A stretch of 64,000 bases of DNA. It comes from Myxococcales bacterium (GTDB lineage: Bacteria; Myxococcota_A; Bradymonadia; UBA7976; UBA1532). The notes below the pieces were generated by a model, which worked only from the letters and a program-made list of their open reading frames with translations, was not told where the DNA came from and made no database searches. Position numbers and translations under genes: made by a program. Where the stretch lies: positions 124,001 through 188,000 of the forward strand of contig JACKDL010000006.1 in assembly GCA_020633555.1 (NCBI GenBank), written 5' to 3'. Of the stretch, positions 7,272 through 15,621 are shown piece by piece. The number at the start of each line of letters is the position of its first letter. Position 1 is the stretch's first letter.

Positions 7272-9443
7272 CTACTTGCCCGGATCGCTGTCGATGTGCC
7301 GAATGAGCTGGTCGCGCAGTGCCTTGGCCGCCTGCGGATCATCCTCCAGCAGGTTCACCTTCTCCCCGGGATCAGCCTTCAGATCGAAGGCCTCCCAGAC
7401 GTTCTTGGTGACGTTGCGCACCACCTTCTGGCCTGCCTCGGTCACGGCGCCCATCACGTGGACTTCGTAGTAGGGGTAGGGGAGCTGCTCAAGGAAGAGC
7501 GTCCGCTCCGCCCGCCACTTGCCCAGGCCGGTGAGCAGGGGGATCAGGCTCTGACCCTGCGCCTTCGGCGCCTTCAGGCCGACGGCCTGCGCCACGGTTG
7601 GCAGGATGTCCAGCAGCGCGGTCAGCTCACCCACGCGCTTGGGCTCGGCGCCGGGGAAGCGGACGATCAGCGGCACGCGCAGCTCTTCGTCGTACACGGT
7701 GCGGCCGTGGAAGTGGAACCCGTGCTCCTTGAAGGCCTCGCCGTGATCGCTGGTGAGGATCACCACCGTGTTCTCCGCCAGCCCCTCGGCGTCGAGAGCC
7801 TCGAAGACCGGCTTCAGGTGGTGATCCACGAACGCGATCTCGCTGTCGTACTTGTCCATCAGGCCCTTGCCGAACACCTTCACGGACCGCTGGTTCATGT
7901 ACTTGCCGTGCGGCTCGAAGTAGTGGGCGAACAGCACGAAGGGCTGCTTCGCTTCGCCCAGGGCCTTCAGCCGCTCCACCACCCGCGGGGTCAGCTCGGG
8001 CGCCGCGGACTGGGTGTTGCTCTCCTTGATGGACTTGGCCCCGCGGTTGTCCCACTGGTCGACGCCATCTTGGATGTGATCGGCGCGCTCGAAGTACCAG
8101 TGCGCGCTCACCGCCTCGGTGCGCCAGCCGCCGGCCTGGAAGATCTCGAACAGGCTCTGGTTGGCCTCGGGCACCACCCCGCTGAACCGCTCAAACCGCT
8201 TGATCCAGGTGATCCGCGAGGGGTAGCGCCCAAGCAGCAGACTCGGCACCGACCGCGGCGTGTTCGGCGCCTGAGCGTACACCCGGTCGAAGACCACCGC
8301 AGACTTCGCGAAGTTGTCGATGTTCGGGCTGGTGGGACGCTCGTACCCGTAAGTGCCCAGGTGGTCCGGCCGGAGCGTGTCGATAAGCAGCACCACCACG
8401 TTCAACTTGCGGGGCACGTACCGCGGTTCATCGGGCGTCGCAGGCGGCTCCTCCTCCGGCGGCGGCTCTTCGACCTCGATGGGCGCGTCGCCGCCCTGGC
8501 AGTTGTCGTCGATGCCGTTGCCCGGGATCTCCGCGGCGTGGGGCCCCACCTCGGGGTTGGTGTCGTCGCAGTCACCCCCGGCGAAGGCCCCCGCGTAGCC
8601 GTCACCATCCCGGTCAGCCAGCTTCCGCAGGCCGCCCAGCACGATGCGCGACAGGTGCCCCTTCAGCGGAATCCGCGTCGTGGCCAGCGGATCGGCGTCG
8701 AAGGCCGTCAGACTCCAGCCGGCGAGCCCAAGCAGGGCCACCAGCACACCCGAGCCGACCAGACCAAACCGGAACGGCGTGGCGCCGCCTCGGACGGCGA
8801 TCAGCCCCTTCGCGATGGCGCCGCCGATGACCACCTGGAGCACCCACTCCAGCCGGTACGCGCCCAGATCGAGCCGCAGGATCCACAGCAAGGCCAGCGC
8901 CCCCATGGCGGCCACGGCCAGCCAGGGCCAGACGGGGGTCGGCAGCCCAAGGAGCCGCCCCTGGGGTGCCAACCGGTCGAGCACGCGGGCGACGATCAGG
9001 CGCACCGGCAGGGCGGCGGCCACGCCGACACCGGCGCCGGCGGCCGCGCCCAACGCTACGAAGGCGCCCGCCAGGCCCGGCCGGTTGAAGCCGTGCCCGA
9101 CCAGCCCGGCGAACCCCGCGACCCCGGCCAGGCCCAGCAGGCCCACGCCGGCGGCCACGAGCCACGCGGCGGCGCGGTTCAGCTCCTCCGCCGGCGCGTC
9201 GGCAGGCCGAACATAGCGGGCAAACCACCGCCGCGGCTGAACCAGCCGGGCGAAGGCGGGCAGGGTGGCGGCCAGCAGCAGCCCGACCAGCACGCCAGCG
9301 AGCAGGTCGAAGCCGAGCACGATGGCGCGGGCAGAGCCCTCCAGCGCGGCTCGAAGCCAGAAAAGCTCGAGCACGCCGGCGAGGGCGAAGGCCAGCACGC
9401 TGGCGAGCAGCGCGCCGAAGGCAGTGGGGGTGGGATGCTTCAC
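7272..9443 (-). CDS. Membrane sulfatase / phosphoglycerol-transferase-like enzyme with MopE-type linker
   Basis: 723 residues. About seven membrane segments fill residues 10-260. A calcium/metal-type linker follows (about 275-318: DRDGDGYAGAF, GGDCDD, NGIDDNC), then a Pro/Glu-rich hinge and an alkaline-phosphatase-superfamily domain from about 347. Catalytic elements seen: LIDTLRPDH (metal Asp), NTPRSVPSLLLG (probable Thr nucleophile, in the position used by LtaS-like enzymes, not the Cys of true sulfatases) and TSDHGEAF (metal Asp-His). The layout suggests a membrane-anchored enzyme acting outside the inner membrane on a lipid or glycan head group. The MopE-type motif between membrane and catalytic parts is odd. 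GTG start; shares a 93-bp divergent control region with the next gene. Confidence 0.8.
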   Translation of the reverse strand: MKHPTPTAFGALLASVLAFALAGVLELFWLRAALEGSARAIVLGFDLLAGVLVGLLLAATLPAFARLVQPRRWFARYVRPADAPAEELNRAAAWLVAAGVGLLGLAGVAGFAGLVGHGFNRPGLAGAFVALGAAAGAGVGVAAALPVRLIVARVLDRLAPQGRLLGLPTPVWPWLAVAAMGALALLWILRLDLGAYRLEWVLQVVIGGAIAKGLIAVRGGATPFRFGLVGSGVLVALLGLAGWSLTAFDADPLATTRIPLKGHLSRIVLGGLRKLADRDGDGYAGAFAGGDCDDTNPEVGPHAAEIPGNGIDDNCQGGDAPIEVEEPPPEEEPPATPDEPRYVPRKLNVVVLLIDTLRPDHLGTYGYERPTSPNIDNFAKSAVVFDRVYAQAPNTPRSVPSLLLGRYPSRITWIKRFERFSGVVPEANQSLFEIFQAGGWRTEAVSAHWYFERADHIQDGVDQWDNRGAKSIKESNTQSAAPELTPRVVERLKALGEAKQPFVLFAHYFEPHGKYMNQRSVKVFGKGLMDKYDSEIAFVDHHLKPVFEALDAEGLAENTVVILTSDHGEAFKEHGFHFHGRTVYDEELRVPLIVRFPGAEPKRVGELTALLDILPTVAQAVGLKAPKAQGQSLIPLLTGLGKWRAERTLFLEQLPYPYYEVHVMGAVTEAGQKVVRNVTKNVWEAFDLKADPGEKVNLLEDDPQAAKALRDQLIRHIDSDPGK

Positions 9444-9501
9444 GGCCGGTCGTGCTACCCCGTCCCCTTCGCCGTGTCAACGGGCGCCTTGGCCGACCGG
9501 C

Positions 9502-9529
9502 TTGACGAGGCGGCCGCGCCGACTACCCT
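9502..9529 (+). promoter_or_regulatory. Putative promoter giving a near-leaderless transcript
   Basis: TTGACG (9502-9507), a 16-bp spacer and TACCCT (9524-9529), only 7 nt before the ATG at 9537. If real, transcription would start at or next to the start codon, and the mRNA would be leaderless; no ribosome binding site is seen there, which is consistent. The -10 box is weak. Confidence 0.3.
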
Positions 9530-9536
9530 CACGCGG

Positions 9537-11600
9537 ATGCGCCGATGGCTTGCCCCGGCTTGGATCACGCTGCTCGTCGTCATTGCGGGCTGCGGCCCGG
9601 ATCCCGCCCCCGAGTACGAAGGTCCGCCCCTGGACGCGGGCCGCGAGAACCCCCCGGTGACCCTGCCGGTGGTCCCCCAGGTCTATCTGGATCTCGTGGC
9701 GCGGGCCGACGGCGCCCACGTCCTGCGCCGGGGACCGGTCTATGGCCCTGGGGTCCCCGGCTGGCTGCGCGTCTCGCAGCTGGCTGATCGCGGCCCGTGG
9801 GGCCCGGGCAAACCCATGGATGGCCGCACGGGCGCCTGGCTGGACTCCATCGGGGCGACCCTGCACTTCCCCGTCGGCGCCGAAGGGCCTGACCTCACGG
9901 CCGTCGAACTGTGGCTGAGGCCCATCGCGAATGGCCAACGGGTCAGCGTGTTCCTGAACGAGGAGCCCCTGAAGACCTTCCCGGTCAGCCCGGGCATGCA
10001 TCGCTACCGGCTCGAGCTGCCGGAGGGGGGCCTGAGCCCGGGAGAGCACTCCCTCCGCTTCTGGTTCCGTTTCACCCGCTGGCGGGGCAAGGGCAGGACC
10101 CCGGCTGCGCTGGCGGGCCTGCGGCTTGTGCCCAAGGAGGGCGACCTGCCGTTGCCCGCCAGCTGGTACGGCCCGCTGTCCCTGGGCGACAAACCTCCAC
10201 GGCCCGCGCTGTTCGCCGCGCCCCCTACCGTCTGGCGCTACCACCTGCTGCCGCCCACGGGCGCTCGCCTCTTCGCCCGAGCCGCGGTCGTCGAGGGCCC
10301 GCCCGTGGAGTTCGTGGTGCGCATCGAGGAGGACGGTCAGCCGCCCGCCGAGTTGACCCGCGTCACGGTGCAGCCGGGGGTGGAGGCTGAGTTGGACGTG
10401 CCGCTGGCGGCCTACGCCGAGCGCCCTGTCCGGTTGGAGCTGGCCACCGAGGGGCCAGGGGCCGAGGCGATGGCGCGTGCGGCCTGGCTGGAGCCGCAGA
10501 TCCTGCGCCCAGGCCTGCCGCGCACTCGGCTGCCCCCCGTACGAAACGTCGTCCTCTGGGTCGTGGATGGGCTGCGCGCCGACCGAGTTCGCCTGGGGCG
10601 CGGCGGGGAGCGAGCTGCGACGCCGAACCTGGACCTGCTCGCGGCCGAGGGAGCGGCTGCTGTCGGGGTCTGGTCCGGCGGCGCGGAGCCGGCCGAGGGG
10701 CACCGTCGATTGCTGATGGCGGGGGACGGGGCCGCCCACCTGGCTGACCTTGTAGGCCAGGGCGAGCGGCGGACGGGCCTGTTGACCGCCTCGTCCGCCA
10801 TCGATCCGGCCTTGGCCGCCCCGTTCAACACCCGGCTGGACCTGCGCCGGGCCGGCGAGCCTGCGCAGACGTCCGTGATCATGCGTGAGCTCGATGCCTG
10901 GCTCGATGCGCGGGGCCGCAGCCCGTTCTTCCTGTACGTCGCCACCGAGGACCCGATGAAGCAGGCCGAGGGGGACGAGGGCTACCCGGCCGCCTACCTC
11001 CGCCGGCGCCGGCCGCACGGGCCAACCGCGGTCCTCTCCGACGAGGCCCGGGCCATGCTGAAGTACGACGCCGCCGTCTCCACGGCCGACTACTGGATCG
11101 GGCAGCTGATCGCGCTCCTGGAGGTGCATGGCGTTCGCGACGACACCCTCGTCATCGTCACGGGCTCTGTGGGCCACGACTTCGGCCTGGCGGAGGACGG
11201 GCAAGGGCTCCGACCGGGGGTGCTTCAGGTCCCCGCAGTGGTCTGGCATCCCGGACTCCGCGGTGATGGTCGCCCGAGACCGCTGAGTGACGGGGGTGAT
11301 CTCGCCGACGTGGGTGCCACGATTCTGGCCGCACTCGGACAGCGCGCCCCGGAGGGTTGGGGGGGGGTGGACATGGCGACCGCGCTCTTCAACGGGCGCC
11401 CCTTGCCGCCGCATCCAAGCCACGCGCGCTCGGGGAATCAGGTCGCGGCGCGCTTTGGGCACTGGCTGTTGCGCGGCCCTGGCAGCCGTGATCTGCGCAT
11501 CTGGAATCTGCGGGAGGATCCGGCCGCAAGGGAGGAACTCTCGGGCCAGCGGCCCATCGCATTGCGGACCTTGCGCGACAGCATGCAGGACCGCCCTTGA
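9537..11600 (+). CDS. Sulfatase-like lipoprotein, catalytic residues degenerate
   Basis: 687 residues. Signal peptide with lipobox VVIAGC (Cys near residue 19), so a lipoprotein. Residues about 30-330 look like two beta-rich domains. From about 340 comes a sulfatase-fold domain: VLWVVDGLRADRV keeps the first metal Asp and TPNLDLLAAEG is recognisable. But the nucleophile region reads EPAEGHRRLLMAG, without Cys, Ser or Thr at the expected place, and the usual TSDHGE metal motif reads TGSVGHDFG. Compared with the intact paralogue encoded divergently next to it, this is probably a non-catalytic relative, perhaps a binding protein. No frameshift or stop is visible, so it is not a pseudogene. The stop overlaps a -35 box for rpsP. 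Confidence 0.75.
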   Translation: MRRWLAPAWITLLVVIAGCGPDPAPEYEGPPLDAGRENPPVTLPVVPQVYLDLVARADGAHVLRRGPVYGPGVPGWLRVSQLADRGPWGPGKPMDGRTGAWLDSIGATLHFPVGAEGPDLTAVELWLRPIANGQRVSVFLNEEPLKTFPVSPGMHRYRLELPEGGLSPGEHSLRFWFRFTRWRGKGRTPAALAGLRLVPKEGDLPLPASWYGPLSLGDKPPRPALFAAPPTVWRYHLLPPTGARLFARAAVVEGPPVEFVVRIEEDGQPPAELTRVTVQPGVEAELDVPLAAYAERPVRLELATEGPGAEAMARAAWLEPQILRPGLPRTRLPPVRNVVLWVVDGLRADRVRLGRGGERAATPNLDLLAAEGAAAVGVWSGGAEPAEGHRRLLMAGDGAAHLADLVGQGERRTGLLTASSAIDPALAAPFNTRLDLRRAGEPAQTSVIMRELDAWLDARGRSPFFLYVATEDPMKQAEGDEGYPAAYLRRRRPHGPTAVLSDEARAMLKYDAAVSTADYWIGQLIALLEVHGVRDDTLVIVTGSVGHDFGLAEDGQGLRPGVLQVPAVVWHPGLRGDGRPRPLSDGGDLADVGATILAALGQRAPEGWGGVDMATALFNGRPLPPHPSHARSGNQVAARFGHWLLRGPGSRDLRIWNLREDPAAREELSGQRPIALRTLRDSMQDRP

Positions 11601-11625
11601 CATCGCCTGGGCGCCAACATACTTT
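11597..11625 (+). promoter_or_regulatory. Putative sigma-70 promoter of the rpsP operon
   Basis: Perfect TTGACA (11597-11602), 17-bp spacer, TACTTT (11620-11625). It overlaps the stop codon of the preceding gene and lies about 70 nt before the rpsP start. A consensus -35 box straddling the previous stop is also seen before the PilZ gene. Confidence 0.5.
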
Positions 11626-11695
11626 GCCGCGGTTTTTCCGCCCCCCCTCTCTGGGACGGGCGGGGTGGGACAAGAGAATCAGGAGGTACGGTTTC

Positions 11696-11974
11696 ATGGC
11701 CGTGTCCATTCGGCTGCAGCGTTTCGGCGCGAAGAAGCGGCCCTACTACCGCATCGTCGCCGCTGACTCGCGTAACAAGCGGGATGGTCGGTTCCTCGAG
11801 CAGGTCGGCACCTACGACCCCATGCAGAAGCCCGCGGGCCTGAAGTTCGACGCCGAGCGGCTCGAGCACTGGCTCACCGTGGGCGCGCAGCCGAGCGACA
11901 CCGTCCGCAGCCTGATCCGCCGCTTCCGGCGGGAGGCCCCTGCCGCGGTCGCCACCGAGGCGGCCGAGGGCTGA
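11696..11974 (+). CDS. rpsP: 30S ribosomal protein S16
   Basis: 92-residue S16, a primary 16S rRNA-binding protein of the small subunit. The N-terminus (VSIRLQRFGAKKRPYYRIVA) and GRFLEQVGTYDPM are diagnostic. A strong AGGAGG is found at 11681-11686, 9 nt before the ATG. The C-terminal tail is Ala/Glu-rich, common in this family. First gene of the rpsP-khpA-rimM-trmD-rplS operon, an arrangement conserved across bacteria. Confidence 0.97.
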   Translation: MAVSIRLQRFGAKKRPYYRIVAADSRNKRDGRFLEQVGTYDPMQKPAGLKFDAERLEHWLTVGAQPSDTVRSLIRRFRREAPAAVATEAAEG

Positions 11975-11985
11975 GGGCGGGCGTC

Positions 11986-12222
11986 GTGTCTGAGGCCCTA
12001 CTTGAGCATCTGGTCCGCGGGATTGTCAGCGACCAGGACGCCGTGACCATCGCCGAGAGCGAGCGTCATGGCGAGCCGGCGTTGACCGTCCAAGTGGCGC
12101 AAGGTGATCGCGGTGCGGTCATCGGGCGCCAGGGGCGCACCATCCGCGCCCTCGAGGCAGTGCTGAAGGCGGCTGCTGGCCAGTCGCCCGTGCCCTCCCT
12201 CGAGGTTGTCGACGAGGACTGA
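11986..12222 (+). CDS. khpA: KH-domain RNA-binding protein KhpA (YlqC family)
   Basis: 78-residue single KH domain with the RNA-contacting GxxG loop (VIGRQGRTIRAL). It lies between rpsP and rimM, the standard place of KhpA, which acts with KhpB/Jag in RNA binding and cell-envelope control in other bacteria. GTG start 11 nt after rpsP. The short length matches the family (75-85). Confidence 0.93.
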   Translation: MSEALLEHLVRGIVSDQDAVTIAESERHGEPALTVQVAQGDRGAVIGRQGRTIRALEAVLKAAAGQSPVPSLEVVDED

Positions 12223-12223
12223 C

Positions 12224-12748
12224 GTGAGCGACTGGCTCGCCCTGGGCCGGCTTGGCCGCCCGCACGGGGTGCGGGGCGCCCTCCGGTTCTGGCCCTTCAA
12301 CGCCGCCACCGAGGCGGTGACCAAGGGGGGGCAGGCGCGGGTGGGGATTGCCGCTGAAGGGGCGCAGACCCTGAAGGTGGCGGAAGCCCGCCGCGACGCC
12401 AAGGGCTGGGTCGTTCGCTTCGAGGGCCTCTCAGACCGCGATGAGGCGGGTGCCCTGAACGGGGCCCTCTGGTTCGTCGAACGTGGGGCGTTGCCAGCGG
12501 CGGGGGACGACGAGTTCTACTTCGTCGACCTCTTTGGCAAGCCCGCGCAGACGACCGATGGTCGGGTGATTGGGACGCTCGTGGATGTGCTCGATGGTCC
12601 GGCAGGGGAGATCCTCGTCATCGAGGGCCCTGACGGCCGGAGCCTGGTGCCCAACGTCGAGGCCTTCGTCGAGACGCTGGATCCCCAGGCCCCCGCGGTG
12701 GTCATTCGGCCGATCCCTGGCTTGCTCGCTGGGCTCGACGACGAATGA
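12224..12748 (+). CDS. rimM: 16S rRNA processing protein RimM
   Basis: 174 residues. Helps maturation of the 30S head by binding S19. N-terminal RimM domain (LALGRLGRPHGVRGALRFWPF) and C-terminal PRC-barrel (FYFVDLFGKPAQT, VIEGPDGRSLVPNVEAFVE). The GTG at 12224, one base after the khpA stop, is preferred to a TTG at 12206 inside khpA because the conserved sequence starts here. Its stop overlaps the trmD ATG by 4 nt (ATGA). Confidence 0.95.
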   Translation: MSDWLALGRLGRPHGVRGALRFWPFNAATEAVTKGGQARVGIAAEGAQTLKVAEARRDAKGWVVRFEGLSDRDEAGALNGALWFVERGALPAAGDDEFYFVDLFGKPAQTTDGRVIGTLVDVLDGPAGEILVIEGPDGRSLVPNVEAFVETLDPQAPAVVIRPIPGLLAGLDDE

Positions 12749-13515
12749 CCGAGGTGCGGCCGCGGCGCTACGCCGTGCTGACCCTCTTCCCGTCCGTCAT
12801 CGACGCCTATGCGGGCGTCGGGGTGATCGGGAGGGCGGTCCGCGACGGGCTGGCGTCGATTCGGGCGCAGGACATTCGGCAGTTCGCCGATGGGCCCTAC
12901 CGGGCTGTCGACGATGTGCCGTTCGGGGGGGGCGCCGGCATGGTCTTGCAGCCGGAGCCCATCGCCCGGGCCATCGAGGCCGTGGGGCCCGTGCAGCGGC
13001 GAGTTCTGCTCGCGGCGGGCGGGCGCCCGTTCCGGCAGGCCGACGCTGAGGCGTGGGCCAGGCTGGACTCGATGCTCTTTTTGTGTGGCCGCTACGAGGG
13101 GGTGGACGCCCGGATCGAGGCCACCTATATGGACGACGTAGTCTCCATCGGAGACTACGTCCTCTCTGGGGGGGAGCTGCCGGCGTTGGTGGTCATCGAC
13201 GCCATCATGCGGCTGCTACCGGGGGTCCTTGGGAACGAAGAGTCCGCCGTGGAAGAGAGTTACCACGGTGGACTTCTGGAGTTTCCGCACTACACTCGGC
13301 CGGCCGAATGGCGCGGTCGAGCCGTGCCGCCGGTGCTGCTCAGCGGGCACCACGGCCGAGTCGCTGCCTGGCGGCGACAGCGCGCGATCGCGCGCACGTT
13401 TGCGCTGAGACCGGATCTGCTGGCGTCGGCCGAGTTGACCGTCGCTGAGAGAGAGTTTCTGCTGGCCCTGAAGACGGGGCGCAGCACCGAGAAGAGCGAG
13501 GAGAGCGAACCATGA
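12745..13515 (+). CDS. trmD: tRNA (guanine-N1)-methyltransferase
   Basis: 256 residues. Methylates G37 next to the anticodon using S-adenosylmethionine. A SPOUT trefoil-knot enzyme with clear motifs: LTLFPSVIDAY at the start, VPFGGGAGMVLQPEPI, LCGRYEGVDARI, SIGDYVLSGGELPALVVIDA and FPHYTRPAEWRG. The start overlaps the rimM stop and the stop overlaps the rplS ATG (both ATGA), so translation of all three is likely coupled. Confidence 0.97.
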   Translation: MTEVRPRRYAVLTLFPSVIDAYAGVGVIGRAVRDGLASIRAQDIRQFADGPYRAVDDVPFGGGAGMVLQPEPIARAIEAVGPVQRRVLLAAGGRPFRQADAEAWARLDSMLFLCGRYEGVDARIEATYMDDVVSIGDYVLSGGELPALVVIDAIMRLLPGVLGNEESAVEESYHGGLLEFPHYTRPAEWRGRAVPPVLLSGHHGRVAAWRRQRAIARTFALRPDLLASAELTVAEREFLLALKTGRSTEKSEESEP

Positions 13516-13862
13516 ACGCGCTGAACGCCATCGAGGCCAAGTACCTGCGCGACGACCTGCCGGCCTTCCGGGCCGGCGACACCGTCCGGGTGTCGGTGCG
13601 CATCAAGGAAGGCTCCAAGGAGCGTGTCCAGGCGTTCGAGGGGGTCTGCCTGCGGCGCCACAACGCCGGTTCGCGGTCGACCTTCACCGTCCGCAAGATC
13701 AGCAGCAACATCGGCGTGGAGCGGATCTTCCCGGTGCACAGCCCGTCGATCGAGAAGGTCGAGGTGGTGCGCGAGGGTCGGGTGCGGCAGGCGCGCATCT
13801 ACTACCTCCGCGAGCGGCGCGGCAAGGCGGCCCGCATCCGGGCCCGCAACCTCTTCCGCTGA
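13512..13862 (+). CDS. rplS: 50S ribosomal protein L19
   Basis: 116 residues, the normal L19 length; sits at the interface of the two ribosomal subunits. Typical sequence: LPAFRAGDTVRVSVRIKEG, RVQAFEGVCLRR, SFTVRKIS-like RSTFTVRKISSNIGVERIFP and ending RGKAARIRARNLFR. The ATG overlaps the trmD stop. Confidence 0.97.
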   Translation: MNALNAIEAKYLRDDLPAFRAGDTVRVSVRIKEGSKERVQAFEGVCLRRHNAGSRSTFTVRKISSNIGVERIFPVHSPSIEKVEVVREGRVRQARIYYLRERRGKAARIRARNLFR

Positions 13863-13876
13863 TCCCGGAGCGGGCT

Positions 13877-14539
13877 TTGCCCGTTCAAGGCGATCTGTTC
13901 GGTGGACCGCCCCCCCGCGACGCGCCTATTGGCGCTGTCGACGGGTGGGCGGCTGCGCGGACTTCTGGACGCGTCATCGGTGTCGATGAGGCCGGCCGAG
14001 GCCCGCTCGCCGGGCCTGTGGTGGCGGCGGCTGTCGTGCTCCCCGCGCGACTGCCGGCGGCGCTGCGTGGGCTGAACGACTCCAAGCAGCTGACCGAGGC
14101 GGCCCGCCGGCAGCTCGCGGCCACGCTCGCAGCGCTCCCCTCAGTCGAGGTGGGCGTTGGAACGATCAGCGCCACCCGCATTGACCAGATCAACATCCTG
14201 GAGGCGACGCGGGAAGCCATGCGGCTCGCGCTCGGGCGCATCGCGCACGCCCCTGAAGACCTTGTGCTGGTCGATGGGAACCTCCCCATCCCCGGCTTGC
14301 CGGGACCGCAATACCCACTGGTCAAGGGCGATGGGCGGAGCTGGGCCATCGCGGCCGCGTCGATCATCGCCAAAGAGACCCGCGACCAGCTCATGCGCGC
14401 CCACGACCGCACTTGGCCGGCGTACGGCTTCGCGCGACACAAAGGCTACGGCACTGTCGCTCACCGGCGGGCGCTCATGAGCCACGGCGCATGCCCGATC
14501 CACCGGCAGAGTTTCCGTTGGCAGCCCGCCGATGACTGA
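13877..14539 (+). CDS. rnhB: Ribonuclease HII
   Basis: 220 residues. Removes ribonucleotides and RNA primers from DNA hybrids. The catalytic DEAGRGP motif is at residues 37-43, a further acid lies in LVLVDGN, and the family segment KGDGRSWAIAAASIIAKETR is complete. The start is TTG at 13877, 14 nt after rplS; the first 30 residues are a poorly conserved extension, so a slightly later start is possible. The gene continues the ribosomal operon and overlaps yraN by 8 nt. Confidence 0.94.
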   Translation: MPVQGDLFGGPPPRDAPIGAVDGWAAARTSGRVIGVDEAGRGPLAGPVVAAAVVLPARLPAALRGLNDSKQLTEAARRQLAATLAALPSVEVGVGTISATRIDQINILEATREAMRLALGRIAHAPEDLVLVDGNLPIPGLPGPQYPLVKGDGRSWAIAAASIIAKETRDQLMRAHDRTWPAYGFARHKGYGTVAHRRALMSHGACPIHRQSFRWQPADD

Positions 14540-14906
14540 TCCGCGCCACGCCCTGGGCGCGGCTGCAGAGTCATTTGTGGCCGACTGGTTCGCTCGTCGG
14601 GGGTACAGGATCCTGGCGCGCAACTGGATGGCACGAGGCGGGGAACTCGACCTGGTGGTTGCACGCGGTGACGTGGTGGCCTTCGTCGAGGTGCGCTCGG
14701 TCTCCCGGCGGTGGCTGGCGAGCCCCACCGTCACCGTCACCCCGCGCAAGCAGGCCCGCGTGGCCGCAGCCGCAGATCAGTATCTGCGGGCCAACGGGCT
14801 GGACCCCGCACGCATCCGCTTCGACGTTGCCGGCGTGGTGCAGGACCGGGGCGACTGGCTGCTGGAACTGGTGGAGAACGCGTTCGTCCCGGCGTGGAGC
14901 TTCTGA
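14532..14906 (+). CDS. yraN: YraN / UPF0102 family nuclease-like protein
   Basis: 124 residues. A restriction-endonuclease-fold family common next to rnhB; its cellular role is not settled. Family signature: AAESFVADWFARRGYRILARNW, GGELDLVVARGDVVAFVEVR (the D and E-x-R residues of the PD-(D/E)xK core are present) and ITPRKQ-like VTPRKQARVAAAADQYL. It overlaps the end of rnhB by 8 nt and is the last gene of the operon. Confidence 0.93.
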   Translation: MTDPRHALGAAAESFVADWFARRGYRILARNWMARGGELDLVVARGDVVAFVEVRSVSRRWLASPTVTVTPRKQARVAAAADQYLRANGLDPARIRFDVAGVVQDRGDWLLELVENAFVPAWSF

Positions 14907-14947
14907 GCGCCGCGCACCGTTGGTCATGCGGGGGCGGGGACGGGGGG

Positions 14948-15361
14948 TCAGTTGTCGATGTCGCCGGCCCGCACGCAGTAGCACTCGGTGCGCTGGCAGA
15001 TGTCCTCGGACGTGGTCACCGTGTCCCCCAGAATGGGCCGGCACTCCGCGCTGCCTTCACAGTCGGACTTGCTGGTACAGGGCTCGCTACAGAAGGGGTC
15101 GGAACCCCGGTAGACCAGGCACACCCGGGTCGCGCAGCCGGCGAAGTTCTTCACCGCACACGACGCCTTGGACTCGCTGATGACCTCGGTGTCCCGCTCC
15201 TCGGTGTTGGGATCCGGCGCCACCGTTTCACAGGCACGCCGGAACTCCTCGGTCTGGGGCAGCTCGCACGGCTGCCCGAAGTCCTGGCTGCACCCTCCGA
15301 GCGCCACGAATGCACCGGCCACGCCGAAGGGCACCACCCGGATCAAGCCGTCGATGGTCAT
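14948..15361 (-). CDS. Cysteine-rich lipoprotein of unknown function
   Basis: 137 residues. The signal peptide ends in a lipobox (VALGGC, Cys at residue 24). The mature part has about ten Cys, mostly in the last 75 residues (KSDCEGSAEC, CQRTECYC), suggesting a disulfide-stabilised exported domain. The segment CSEPCTSKSDCEGSAECRP resembles the short Cys motif (SDCxxxxxC) found at the start of the MopE-type lipoproteins further downstream. I recognise no family. Convergent with yraN. Confidence 0.7.
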   Translation of the reverse strand: MTIDGLIRVVPFGVAGAFVALGGCSQDFGQPCELPQTEEFRRACETVAPDPNTEERDTEVISESKASCAVKNFAGCATRVCLVYRGSDPFCSEPCTSKSDCEGSAECRPILGDTVTTSEDICQRTECYCVRAGDIDN

Positions 15362-15429
15362 GGTTCATCCACCCTTTCGCGCCGCCCGGCGCAGGTCTGC
15401 TTACGACCACAAGTCGTGATTCGGGCGCC

Positions 15430-15459
15430 AAGATACCCCCACCGCGGGCCACGCGGCAA
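15430..15459 (-). promoter_or_regulatory. Putative promoter for the Cys-rich lipoprotein
   Basis: On the minus strand: TTGCCG (15459-15454), 18-bp spacer, TATCTT (15435-15430), about 69 nt upstream of the lipoprotein ATG. It sits in the 257-260-bp divergent region shared with the Glt-like cluster. Confidence 0.3.
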
Positions 15460-15506
15460 GCACGCCCGAGCCCTGTCCTGGCAGGCCCGCAACGCCGCCA
15501 ATTCCT

Positions 15507-15535
15507 TTGCGTTGCCGTCCCCACGACCGTATAAC
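15507..15535 (+). promoter_or_regulatory. Putative sigma-70 promoter of the Glt-like cluster
   Basis: TTGCGT (15507-15512), 17-bp spacer, TATAAC (15530-15535). The -10 box matches 5 of 6 positions. The leader to the first gene would be about 80 nt. No operator-like palindrome was noticed in the divergent region. Confidence 0.5.
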
Positions 15536-15621
15536 GAGCCCTGGCCCGGAGCATCTGCGGCACGGGGGCGTGCTGTGGGGTCGGGCCCGGAAGCACGCCA
15601 GTTTCGGCGCCGGGAGGGATG

